Shown: piece by piece, positions 6,595-12,395 of the stretch
Layout: every line of letters starts with the position of its first letter
Numbering within the stretch: the first letter of the stretch is position 1
Assembly (NCBI GenBank): GCA_001873755.1
Contig: MNZT01000086.1
Location: 1 to 12,395 of the forward strand
DNA: 12,395 bases
Direction of reading: 5' to 3'
DNA from: Candidatus Wirthbacteria bacterium CG2_30_54_11
GTDB taxonomy: Bacteria > Patescibacteriota > CG2-30-54-11
The notes under the pieces: model-generated
The model's input: only the letters and a program-made list of their open reading frames with translations
What the model was told of the DNA's origin: nothing
The model's database searches: none
Program-made: the position numbers and the translations under genes

Positions 6595-6977
6595 CAAGCT
6601 CCCCGCACCTTTAGTCCTTCTATCTGAAAATGTCTGACATTTGCCGTTACCAGAGTCAGTTCGTGCAGCATGGCTGTGGATGCTATCATGGCATCGCCCA
6701 GCTCCATCCCAAGGCCCTCACGGCGGGACTTTTTCATGAGAAACCCGGTCAGTCTCCCCGTCTCGAGGTCAAACGGAATGCATACCAATCCCTCGAGCAG
6801 TGCATCTGTTGCAGTTTTTTCCTTTTCCCTCATCCCCTGGTAGATCTCCGTCGCGGTGATTGCCGCAAATGCCAGTCTGCCTGACCGGTTAAGATCGTAA
6901 AGTCGCTCAACCGCTGAACTGACGCCGCGAAGGTGGTCGATGAGGACACAGGTATCGATCAGATACTCAGGTCGCAT
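6564..6977 (-). CDS. vapC: VapC-type PIN-domain toxin (ribonuclease)
   Basis: The product has 137 residues, beginning MRPEYLIDTCVLIDHLRG. PIN marks are D8 in LIDTCVLID, E44 in TATEIYQG, D95 in LGDAMIAST and TANVRHF, where N113 stands near the fourth acidic position, as in many VapC proteins. These residues bind the Mg2+/Mn2+ used for RNA cleavage, typically of tRNA or rRNA. The start ATG overlaps the end of the upstream antitoxin by 11 bp, and GGGAGAGGG just upstream is a good ribosome binding site. The last residues, RSSPFDGGG, and the stop codon come from a palindromic repeat, so the native C terminus has probably been replaced; the PIN core looks complete without it. It sits between hypD and hypE on the same strand. 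Confidence 0.9.
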   Translation of the reverse strand: MRPEYLIDTCVLIDHLRGVSSAVERLYDLNRSGRLAFAAITATEIYQGMREKEKTATDALLEGLVCIPFDLETGRLTGFLMKKSRREGLGMELGDAMIASTAMLHELTLVTANVRHFQIEGLKVRGACRSSPFDGGG

Positions 6978-7263
6978 TGCCCTCTCCCAGTTTCTTCATC
7001 CAGGCTTCAGTCTCTGCTTTGCGGATCGTACGAACCCAGGCTTCAGACGAGCCAGACTCGGTGATGTCAGGATGATCGGCATCCGACCACGTCCCCGCAG
7101 CTTCCTGTAAAGCCCTGGCCTGTTTAATCAACTCCATCTTCTGAATGGTCGCCTGGACCACCAGCTGACTACGCTTGCGCCCGGGCACGAGCTGTTTCAT
7201 CTCGTCAAGCAGCCAGACCGGAAAGAGAATATTCGTTTGACGCTGTGTCTCATTTCTGCTCAT
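6967..7263 (-). CDS. vapB: Antitoxin of the VapBC-type pair (probable ribbon-helix-helix)
   Basis: The product has 98 residues, beginning MSRNETQRQTNILFPVWLLD. The N-terminal 45 residues look like a ribbon-helix-helix DNA-binding domain: a short basic strand (RQTNILFP), helix LLDEMKQL, a turn, then helix RSQLVVQATIQKMEL. The acidic, tryptophan-bearing C-terminal part (AGTWSDADHPDI and EAWVRTIRKAETEAWMKKL) would bind and block the toxin. AAGGAG stands five bases before the ATG, and an AT-rich dyad with promoter elements lies just upstream, fitting autoregulation. The gene overlaps the PIN toxin by 11 bp. No exact family name is offered beyond RHH-type antitoxin; the role rests on fold pattern and partner. 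Confidence 0.8.
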   Translation of the reverse strand: MSRNETQRQTNILFPVWLLDEMKQLVPGRKRSQLVVQATIQKMELIKQARALQEAAGTWSDADHPDITESGSSEAWVRTIRKAETEAWMKKLGEGNAT

Positions 7264-7274
7264 GTCTTCTCCTT

Positions 7275-7316
7275 GTATATATGTTTAGTATATATATAAA
7301 CAATATATACAGTCAA
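7275..7316 (-). promoter_or_regulatory. Promoter and AT-rich dyad operator of the vapBC-type module
   Basis: On the minus strand TTGACT (7316-7311), an 18-bp spacer and TATACT (7292-7287) form a sigma-70-type promoter. The spacer and -10 lie within an inverted repeat: GTATATATGTTTA (7275-7287) faces TAAACAATATATAC (7297-7310), the arms differing by one base. This is a likely site for the antitoxin. It gives the module transcription independent of hypD. Confidence 0.6.
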
Positions 7317-7372
7317 TGGATCTGCCCGCCCTATGTTCTCTCTTGTATTTCAAACCCGCTAACCCGTGCTTG

Positions 7373-7400
7373 TCCTCCGTAGCTTCCCGGCGAAGGAGGA
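7373..7400. repeat. Small hairpin in the hypD-vapB intergenic region
   Basis: TCCTCC (7373-7378) faces GGAGGA (7395-7400) across a 16-base loop that contains GTAGCTTCCCGGCGAA. It lies about 30 bp beyond the hypD stop. It looks like a dispersed repeat; without a T-run it is a poor terminator. Confidence 0.4.
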
Positions 7401-7427
7401 AACTCGTGAACCAGCAACTCTTATCAT

Positions 7428-8555
7428 TTATCTCTCAAACCGATAATACGCCGCGCAGCTCCCCTCGCTCGATACCATGCAGGGGCCAACCGGGTTCTGC
7501 GGGGTGCAGGCTTTCGCAAACAGCGGACACTGGGGCGGAATGATCTTGCCCTTCAGCACTTCGCCGCACTGACAGGCTTTGTGCATAGCCTGCCAGGTCG
7601 AAGATCCCTGCTGGATCTGAAGATCTTCCACGATACCCTTGATCTCCTCGGCAAAGATCCATTCTGCATCCCACTGGGCGAACTCCGAACGTATACTGAG
7701 CCCGGTCGCCGGGATCATGCCGATCCCCCGCCAAAGGGCATCGACCGGTTCGAACAGACTGTCCATGAGCGCCAAGGCTGCCGGATTGCCATTTTCTGTT
7801 GCTACCCGGCTGTACTCGTTCTCGTTCTCGGCTCTGCCCTCCGACACCTGTCGCAGCAGCATGAGCACACCCTGCAGGATATCCAGAGGCTCGAACCCTG
7901 CTGCCACGCAGGGCAGGTGATATTTTTCAACCAGACCTGCATATGCCTTCGTCCCGATGATCGTGCTCACATGAGCTGGACACAGGAAACCGTGAAGTCC
8001 GATTTCCGGGTCAGAAGCCAGGACTTCCATGGGAATGGGAATAGTTTTGCCGCGAAGGAAAACCGAATAATTCAAAATGTCCTCATCATGCGCGACTTCG
8101 ATAGACCGGGCGATGGTGGGCACCGTGGTCTCGAAGCCGACCCCGAGAAAAACCACTCGTTTCTCCGGATTTGCCCGCGCGATATCCAGCGCATCAAGCG
8201 TCGAATACACTACCCGTACATCTGCCCCGTTTGACTTCTCGACCTGCAGGCTGCCGATGGTTCCCGGTACCCGCATCATATCGCCAAAGGTCGTCACGAT
8301 GACATTTTCCACCCGGGCAAACGCCAGCATGATATCGATATCTTCCTGAGCCGTCACACAGACCGGACAGCCGGGACCGGAAAGCAGTTTTACCTGATTC
8401 GGCAGCATGCGCCGGATGCCTGACCGCGAGATAGCCATGGTATGGCTGCCGCAGACCTCCATGAATTTCACTTCATTTGTGAGGGGGATGGCATGGATGC
8501 GGTCGACAAGTGATTTCGCAACTTCGGCATTCCGGAATTCATCGAGGTATTTCAT
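7428..8555 (-). CDS. hypD: Hydrogenase maturation protein HypD
   Basis: The product has 375 residues, the usual HypD length. HypD works with HypC as the scaffold on which iron receives its CN and CO ligands before transfer to the hydrogenase large subunit. Conserved elements: EVCGSHTMAI (C35), LLSGPGCPVCVT (C63, C66), TTFGDMMRVPG, FLGVGFETTVPT, GFLCPAHVSTIIG and GFEPLDILQG. The C-terminal cysteines (C328, C330, C343, C350, C359, C367) include the ligands of the [4Fe-4S] cluster, seen here as PPQCPLFAKACTPQNPVGPC. The start codon overlaps the end of hypC (ATGA), a sign of co-translation. No defect is visible. Confidence 0.96.
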   Translation of the reverse strand: MKYLDEFRNAEVAKSLVDRIHAIPLTNEVKFMEVCGSHTMAISRSGIRRMLPNQVKLLSGPGCPVCVTAQEDIDIMLAFARVENVIVTTFGDMMRVPGTIGSLQVEKSNGADVRVVYSTLDALDIARANPEKRVVFLGVGFETTVPTIARSIEVAHDEDILNYSVFLRGKTIPIPMEVLASDPEIGLHGFLCPAHVSTIIGTKAYAGLVEKYHLPCVAAGFEPLDILQGVLMLLRQVSEGRAENENEYSRVATENGNPAALALMDSLFEPVDALWRGIGMIPATGLSIRSEFAQWDAEWIFAEEIKGIVEDLQIQQGSSTWQAMHKACQCGEVLKGKIIPPQCPLFAKACTPQNPVGPCMVSSEGSCAAYYRFER

Positions 8556-8767
8556 GCCAGCTCCAGCTCTTTGAAAAGCTCGAGCGTTTTCAAAGCCTCG
8601 ACCTCATCCAGTTTCTGAATAGCAAAACCGGCATGAACGATCACATAATCCCCGACCATCAGCGGCTCAAGAAAGCTGACATCAGCGTCACGTTCCACAC
8701 CTTCCACCTCAACCACCGCGTTCTTGCCTTCCAGACTCTTCACCTGCATCGGTATCGCGAGACACAT
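8552..8767 (-). CDS. hypC: Hydrogenase maturation chaperone HypC/HybG
   Basis: The product has 71 residues and starts MCLAIPMQV, the invariant HypC/HupF signature. The cysteine at position 2, exposed after removal of Met, binds the Fe(CN)2CO unit and the hydrogenase large-subunit precursor. The later VGDYVIVHAGFAIQKLDEVEA segment is also typical of the OB-like fold. AGGAG stands upstream of the ATG. The gene lies 9 bp after hypF and overlaps hypD by 4 bp, so hypF-hypC-hypD form one transcription unit. Confidence 0.97.
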   Translation of the reverse strand: MCLAIPMQVKSLEGKNAVVEVEGVERDADVSFLEPLMVGDYVIVHAGFAIQKLDEVEALKTLELFKELELA

Positions 8768-8776
8768 ATCGTTCTC

Positions 8777-11293
8777 CTATCTTTTATCCAGTCCATACAT
8801 AAGTACATAGCCCAGCTGCCCGAATGCAATCCCGCCGTCATTCATGGGAACCAGCCGGTGCTCATATACCGGCACTTTTGCTTTTCCCAGACGATGACGA
8901 ACCAGCTCACAGAGCAGACCATTCTGAAAAACCCCGCCGGTCAGCAGGACTCCCTGCGTCCCATGCTGTTCTCTGGCGATCAAAGCTGCCGCAGTGATCG
9001 CCTCTGCTACCCCCTTGTGAAAGGCAAGTGCGATGTCCTCTGCTCTCACCTGATTGGAAAGCCGTTTCAGGATACCACCGAACAGCTCTGTGGTCGTGAA
9101 AACCATCTTACCAGAATCCATTCGTATGGCAATCGGCAGCGCGCCGGTACGAGGATTGCCTGAGAGAGCCAGAGTCTCGAACTCCATGGCAGCCTGACCT
9201 TCGTAGCTCACCGTATGCCGCCCGGTCACCAGTGCGGACGCCGCATCGAACAGCCGTCCCATGCTGGAGGTCTCGATGCCTGACCGTCCGCCCTTGATCA
9301 TTTCCCAGACCCCCTCGAACACCTGATTGTGCACACCGCTGTGAAAAAATGAATCGATCCGCTGATCGCCAAAGGTATGCCACAGGTAGGACAGCATCAT
9401 GCGGTACGGTTCGCGGATGGCGTACTCGCCGCCCGGCATCTGCACCCGTTCGAGATGCCCCACCCGTTCGATGGCTTTGTGATCGACTACGAACAGCTCA
9501 CCGCCCCAGATGGTCTCGTCCCGACCGTAGCCGGTACCGTCAAAAGCGACTCCCAGGAGCTTCGCTTTGGGTTCACGGAGTAGGTTCTGCTCCAGCACTC
9601 CTGCCATGACATGCGCTTCATGATGCTGGACTTCTATCAAAGGAATCTCAAGAGCCTCTGCCATGTGGCGCGCAAAACGCGAAGAAGCATACTCCGGATG
9701 CATGTCCCCCGCGATCATTTCAGGGTGGAATGAGAACACCTGCATGAGGTGCCGAAGCGCCCGGTCAAAGGCCTCCTGGGACTCCAGTGTGTCGAGATCC
9801 CCGTTGTGCTGCGAAAGTACTGCCTTGTCCCCAAACCCCAGGCAAAACGTATTCTTCTGCTGCGCCCCGAAACACAGCGTCTTGCGCTGAAAAATGCGCG
9901 GCAAGGCCAATGCTTCCGGCACGTACCCGCGACTTCGTCTCAAGAGCTGTAATCCCAGATGAGCGGTCCCCCCCTTTAGCAAAGGGGGGCTAGGGGGGAT
10001 TTTCTTGGTATTCGACTGGCTACTGGCCACTCTCCCCACCGAATCATCCACATTGGTGACGATCTCACGGTCATGATAGAGGACGTAGTCCACGACATTC
10101 TTCAAGCATTCTCGCACGTCCGCGTCCCGGTAGAACATGGGCTGCCCCGACAGATTGGCGCTCGTCATCACGAGCGGCCGGTCCACGAACAGCACCTGCA
10201 GCGGCGTATACGGCAGCATTGCCCCGATGGTCGCCTGGCCGGGTGCAACGGCATTTGATAACAATTTCAAATCCCCCCCGTCCTTGACGAGGCTCGCCTC
10301 TGAAGGCGGCCTGCCCCCCTTTTTCAAAGTGGGGAAACTAATTTCAGCCGTAGTTGTCTCCCCCTTTAGCAAAGGGGGATTAAGCCGTCCTTGACGAGCC
10401 TCGCCGAAGGCGGGAGGGATTTTCTTCACCAGTAGAATAGGACTTTCCAGCGAGGCAAGTACCTCAGCCTCCTCCTCGCTCACTTCCGCATACTGCCGAA
10501 GCATCTCGCTATCGCGGAACATGACCGCGAACGGCTTGTCCGGGCGATGCTTCCGGTCGCGAAGCCCTTGAACTGCCTCCTGATTACAGGCATCGACGGC
10601 GATATGGTAGCCGCCAACCCCCTTGACAGCCAGTATCTTGCCTTCGGCAAGCAGCTTCCGAGCCGCCTCTATCGGATGCGGCAAAGCTTTGCCGGTCCTG
10701 CTGTCGACCAGTTTGACCTCCGGTCCGCAGACGGCGCAGGTATTGGTCTCGAAGTTGAACCGCCGGCTGACCGGTTTCTCGTATTCCTGACTGCACGCAG
10801 GACACATGGGAAACGGCCCCATGGTCGTATCGGACCTGCGGTACGGTAGTTTGCGGATGACCGAAAACCTCGGTCCGCACTGGGTACAGGCAGTGAGGAA
10901 GTATCCATGGTGCCGTTTGTCTTTTCGATCGTTCAAGTCACGCAGGCACTGAGGGCACACTCCCATATCCGGCGGCATGAACGTCTGTGCGTTCACCCCG
11001 GCATTCGTCTTCTCAATGGTGAACTGAGAGTCGCCCTGCACCACCGGCATCTGCTGTCTGTCCAAACTGTCGATCTTCATCTTGTTCAATTGCATGGCAG
11101 GCAATAAATCAGCAAAGGCATCTAGATTCTCCCTGGATCCCTGCACCTCGATCACCACTCCCCTGCTGTCATTGGACACACAGCCGGTCAGGTGATGCTT
11201 CAGCGCAAGCGCATAGACGGCAGGACGAAAGCCGATGCCCTGCACGATGCCGTTGATGATGATCTGCTCGCGATGAAGGGTCATCCTTGCCAT
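8777..11293 (-). CDS. hypF: Carbamoyltransferase HypF, enlarged by in-frame repeat insertions
   Basis: The product has 838 residues, against about 750-780 usual for HypF. HypF turns carbamoyl phosphate and ATP into a carbamoyl group placed on the C-terminal cysteine of HypE. Domains in order: acylphosphatase-like (about 8-95, GIVQGIGFRP), two zinc fingers (C113/C116/C136/C139 and C164/C167/C186/C189), a YrdC-like domain (about 205-460, VKGVGGYH, KPFAVMF, MLPYTPLQ, TSANLSG) and a Kae1-like domain (about 480-838, VQHHEAHVMAG, GVAFDGTGYG, LTGGVFQNG). Two stretches are foreign to the family: residues about 292-344 and about 424-446. Both contain KKIPP and PPLLKG and are encoded by GC-rich palindromic repeats. 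The frame stays open across both, and motifs on either side are intact, so the enzyme may be functional. It is the first gene of the hyp operon. Confidence 0.95.
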   Translation of the reverse strand: MARMTLHREQIIINGIVQGIGFRPAVYALALKHHLTGCVSNDSRGVVIEVQGSRENLDAFADLLPAMQLNKMKIDSLDRQQMPVVQGDSQFTIEKTNAGVNAQTFMPPDMGVCPQCLRDLNDRKDKRHHGYFLTACTQCGPRFSVIRKLPYRRSDTTMGPFPMCPACSQEYEKPVSRRFNFETNTCAVCGPEVKLVDSRTGKALPHPIEAARKLLAEGKILAVKGVGGYHIAVDACNQEAVQGLRDRKHRPDKPFAVMFRDSEMLRQYAEVSEEEAEVLASLESPILLVKKIPPAFGEARQGRLNPPLLKGETTTAEISFPTLKKGGRPPSEASLVKDGGDLKLLSNAVAPGQATIGAMLPYTPLQVLFVDRPLVMTSANLSGQPMFYRDADVRECLKNVVDYVLYHDREIVTNVDDSVGRVASSQSNTKKIPPSPPLLKGGTAHLGLQLLRRSRGYVPEALALPRIFQRKTLCFGAQQKNTFCLGFGDKAVLSQHNGDLDTLESQEAFDRALRHLMQVFSFHPEMIAGDMHPEYASSRFARHMAEALEIPLIEVQHHEAHVMAGVLEQNLLREPKAKLLGVAFDGTGYGRDETIWGGELFVVDHKAIERVGHLERVQMPGGEYAIREPYRMMLSYLWHTFGDQRIDSFFHSGVHNQVFEGVWEMIKGGRSGIETSSMGRLFDAASALVTGRHTVSYEGQAAMEFETLALSGNPRTGALPIAIRMDSGKMVFTTTELFGGILKRLSNQVRAEDIALAFHKGVAEAITAAALIAREQHGTQGVLLTGGVFQNGLLCELVRHRLGKAKVPVYEHRLVPMNDGGIAFGQLGYVLMYGLDKR
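9963..10006. repeat. In-frame palindromic repeat inside hypF (second site)
   Basis: CCCCCCTTT (9969-9977), loop AGC and AAAGGGGGG (9981-9989) form a perfect 9-bp stem, followed by CTAGGGGGGATTTTC. On the coding strand it gives KKIPPSPPLLKGG. It adds about 20 residues where other HypF proteins, as I recall them, pass directly from DDSVxRV to QLLRRxRGYxP. Confidence 0.85.
10270..10425. repeat. Composite in-frame palindromic repeat inside hypF (first site)
   Basis: The composite includes hairpin CCCCCTTT-AGC-AAAGGGGG (10360-10378), a looser relative at about 10314-10334, and two direct copies of a module beginning CCGTCCTTGACGAG (10278-10309 and 10385-10413), whose end contains GAAGGCGG. The outer edges are related and inverted (AATCCCCCC and GGAGGGATTTT). 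It inserts about 53 codons into the YrdC-like domain between SPILLVKK and NAVAPGQATIGAMLPY. Confidence 0.85.
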
Positions 11294-11315
11294 AAAACCA
11301 AATATTATTTATAAT
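11287..11315 (+). promoter_or_regulatory. Promoter of the 326-residue unknown gene
   Basis: TTGCCA (11287-11292), a 17-bp spacer and a consensus TATAAT (11310-11315) lie about 49 bp before the ATG at 11364. The -35 hexamer overlaps the hypF start region on the other strand. Confidence 0.6.
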
Positions 11316-11344
11316 TGTTTAACATGACGGTTAAAATATTTATT

Positions 11345-11350
11345 ATTATA
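11345..11350 (-). promoter_or_regulatory. Possible -10 element for the hyp operon
   Basis: Minus-strand TATAAT (11350-11345) lies about 52 bp before the hypF ATG in a very AT-rich stretch. The -35 region at the right distance (CTGTGG) is poor, so this promoter is tentative and may need an activator. Confidence 0.25.
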
Positions 11351-11363
11351 TTGGGAAAATGAG

Positions 11364-12344
11364 ATGCCCACAGAAAAAGAAAAACATGGTCAAGGATTTA
11401 ATCTCGAGTTCGACGTCCATGATTTTGCTGCACTATCCCATGTGGACATACCGCTAGCAGATCAGCTATCTTCGCCGGGTCTATGGTGGGATACGATCGG
11501 CGAGCTCGACCAAGATGATACAACACCTCATACATCGGCAGGTTTCTGTAGCATCTCTGACAACGAAGCACTGTGGGCAGTACGATACTACCAGAGAGAT
11601 GGCAGAGAGGCCACAAATTTTCATATCGCAGGCCACTGGGATATCCCCGATGCCGAACAGGAAGCAGCTGCAGCTGAAATACAACTGTCTGTGTTAGTTG
11701 ATGAAAACGGACAAATTAGACAAATCAATAAGTATGAAAGGCTGACAAGCGGGCAAGTGATACAGACTGAATTAGATCTGCAATACAAGAGATGGAATGG
11801 TGAGAGCCTTGAGGTTGTCTCAACCAGAGACCATGAACTGGCAGACCGCATCGGCATTCTGCTCGCCGAGACCCAGGATCGTTTGCGTCCATCACGGGAT
11901 ATAACATCTGACGGTATCGGCATGAAAGAACATCTGAAAATGGCGTTCTTCGGTAAAACAATATCGCCTGGATATACATTAGCCCCGAGTGAAATCGCTG
12001 ACGACCCTCATCGTTCAAATATTTTCACGGATATCGCGAAGCCACGTCAACGCCTCCAGCTTGCTGAGAAAACAAAAGAGACACTGAAAAACGCTCCCGC
12101 CATACTAGAATGGCTGATGGATGCTCTCAGCCAAGATCCTCCTCCTACTCCTGACCAAGCGATCGCCTATGCCTTCTCATTTGACGAAGATGGAAAACCA
12201 CGAGTACGAGGAGGCCTCTTGAAAGCCGGCGGAGATGGCCACGACGATGAGTCGAAGATCAACCTGATCCATGTGTGCTCTGTCCTCGATGCTGTCCATC
12301 GTATGCCCCCCAGAGCCCGGCGGGAGTTCGCTGCATATTTTTAG
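11364..12344 (+). CDS. Hypothetical protein, 326 residues, no family recognised
   Basis: I do not recognise this protein. It begins MPTEKEKHGQGFNLEFDVHD and ends in ARREFAAYF. It has no signal peptide, membrane segment or cysteine cluster (only two cysteines, C62 and C305), so it is probably cytosolic. The first 160 residues alternate short polar and hydrophobic runs rich in W, Y and F (LWWDTIG, ALWAVRYYQRDG, LQYKRWNGESLEVVS), suggesting beta structure. The second half is more helical (LQLAEKTKETLKNAPAILEW), with a proline-rich link (SQDPPPTPDQ) and a glycine-rich GGLLKAGGDGHDDE. A consensus promoter and a weak GGGA ribosome site at 11353-11356 precede it. It is divergent from the hyp operon, and an ATG follows its stop directly, suggesting an operon. 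Coding is supported by length and by promoter position. Confidence 0.75.
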   Translation: MPTEKEKHGQGFNLEFDVHDFAALSHVDIPLADQLSSPGLWWDTIGELDQDDTTPHTSAGFCSISDNEALWAVRYYQRDGREATNFHIAGHWDIPDAEQEAAAAEIQLSVLVDENGQIRQINKYERLTSGQVIQTELDLQYKRWNGESLEVVSTRDHELADRIGILLAETQDRLRPSRDITSDGIGMKEHLKMAFFGKTISPGYTLAPSEIADDPHRSNIFTDIAKPRQRLQLAEKTKETLKNAPAILEWLMDALSQDPPPTPDQAIAYAFSFDEDGKPRVRGGLLKAGGDGHDDESKINLIHVCSVLDAVHRMPPRARREFAAYF

Positions 12345-12395
12345 ATGAAACACGCAGGATTATCTCGCCTTGATTCACCCGACCACCTCCACAGC
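12345..12395 (+). CDS. Possible start of a downstream gene, cut by the window edge
   Basis: An ATG directly follows the TAG of the preceding gene, and 17 codons (MKHAGLSRLDSPDHLHS) remain open to the edge. Zero spacing resembles coupled genes elsewhere in this window. The stretch is too short to identify a product, and no strong ribosome binding site is visible. Confidence 0.35.
   Translation, partial: MKHAGLSRLDSPDHLHS

Noticed and set aside
7581..9163. Long plus-strand frames opposite hypD and hypF (for example 7581-8234 and 8510-9163)
   Set aside because: Each is antisense to conserved hyp coding sequence, with composition typical of shadows of GC-rich codons.
9963..10425. CRISPR array or terminator as explanation of the GC-rich repeats
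   Set aside because: There are no regularly spaced repeats with unique spacers, and the repeats lie inside an open hypF frame without T-runs.

Overview
This is a bacterial window that reads cleanly with the standard code: UGA serves as a stop in several genes, which argues against recoded lineages. Base composition is moderate, roughly half G+C by eye. The phylum cannot be assigned from this sequence. The [NiFe]-hydrogenase maturation genes imply hydrogen metabolism, probably in an anaerobe or facultative anaerobe. Two insertion sequences, two toxin-antitoxin modules and a family of GC-rich palindromic repeats mark a mobile-rich genome.

Layout. (1) 1-378: the 3' end of an integrase-type transposase gene, broken by a perfect 164-bp tandem duplication, followed by a putative IS end. 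(2) 395-1808: a complete IS of the ISNCY/IS1202 type with inverted ends and a perfect 15-bp target duplication. Its transposase is split by a one-base frameshift. (3) 1844-2420: a Phd/YefM antitoxin and RelE/ParE toxin operon with a strong promoter and a symmetric GTAC-rich operator. (4) 2459-5498: a two-gene serine operon. The first gene fuses phosphoserine phosphatase (SerB-like) to 3-phosphoglycerate dehydrogenase (SerA-like, with ACT domain). The second, overlapping it, encodes phosphoserine aminotransferase. Two polypeptides therefore carry all three steps from 3-phosphoglycerate to serine. (5) 5514-11293, minus strand: hypF, hypC, hypD, then a VapBC-type toxin-antitoxin module with its own promoter/operator, then hypE. 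The hyp proteins make the Fe(CN)2CO ligands of [NiFe] hydrogenase. HypF and HypE make cyanide from carbamoyl phosphate, and HypC and HypD assemble the iron centre. hypA, hypB and the hydrogenase subunits are not in the window. (6) 11287-12395, plus strand: a divergent promoter, an unrecognised 326-residue protein and the first 17 codons of a possible next gene.

The most unusual feature is a family of palindromic repeats (CCCCCTTT-loop-AAAGGGGG) inserted in frame at two places in the YrdC-like domain of HypF, enlarging it by about 70 residues without breaking the frame. A related hairpin supplies the last codons and stop of the VapC-like toxin. This resembles the Rickettsia palindromic elements that insert into coding genes.
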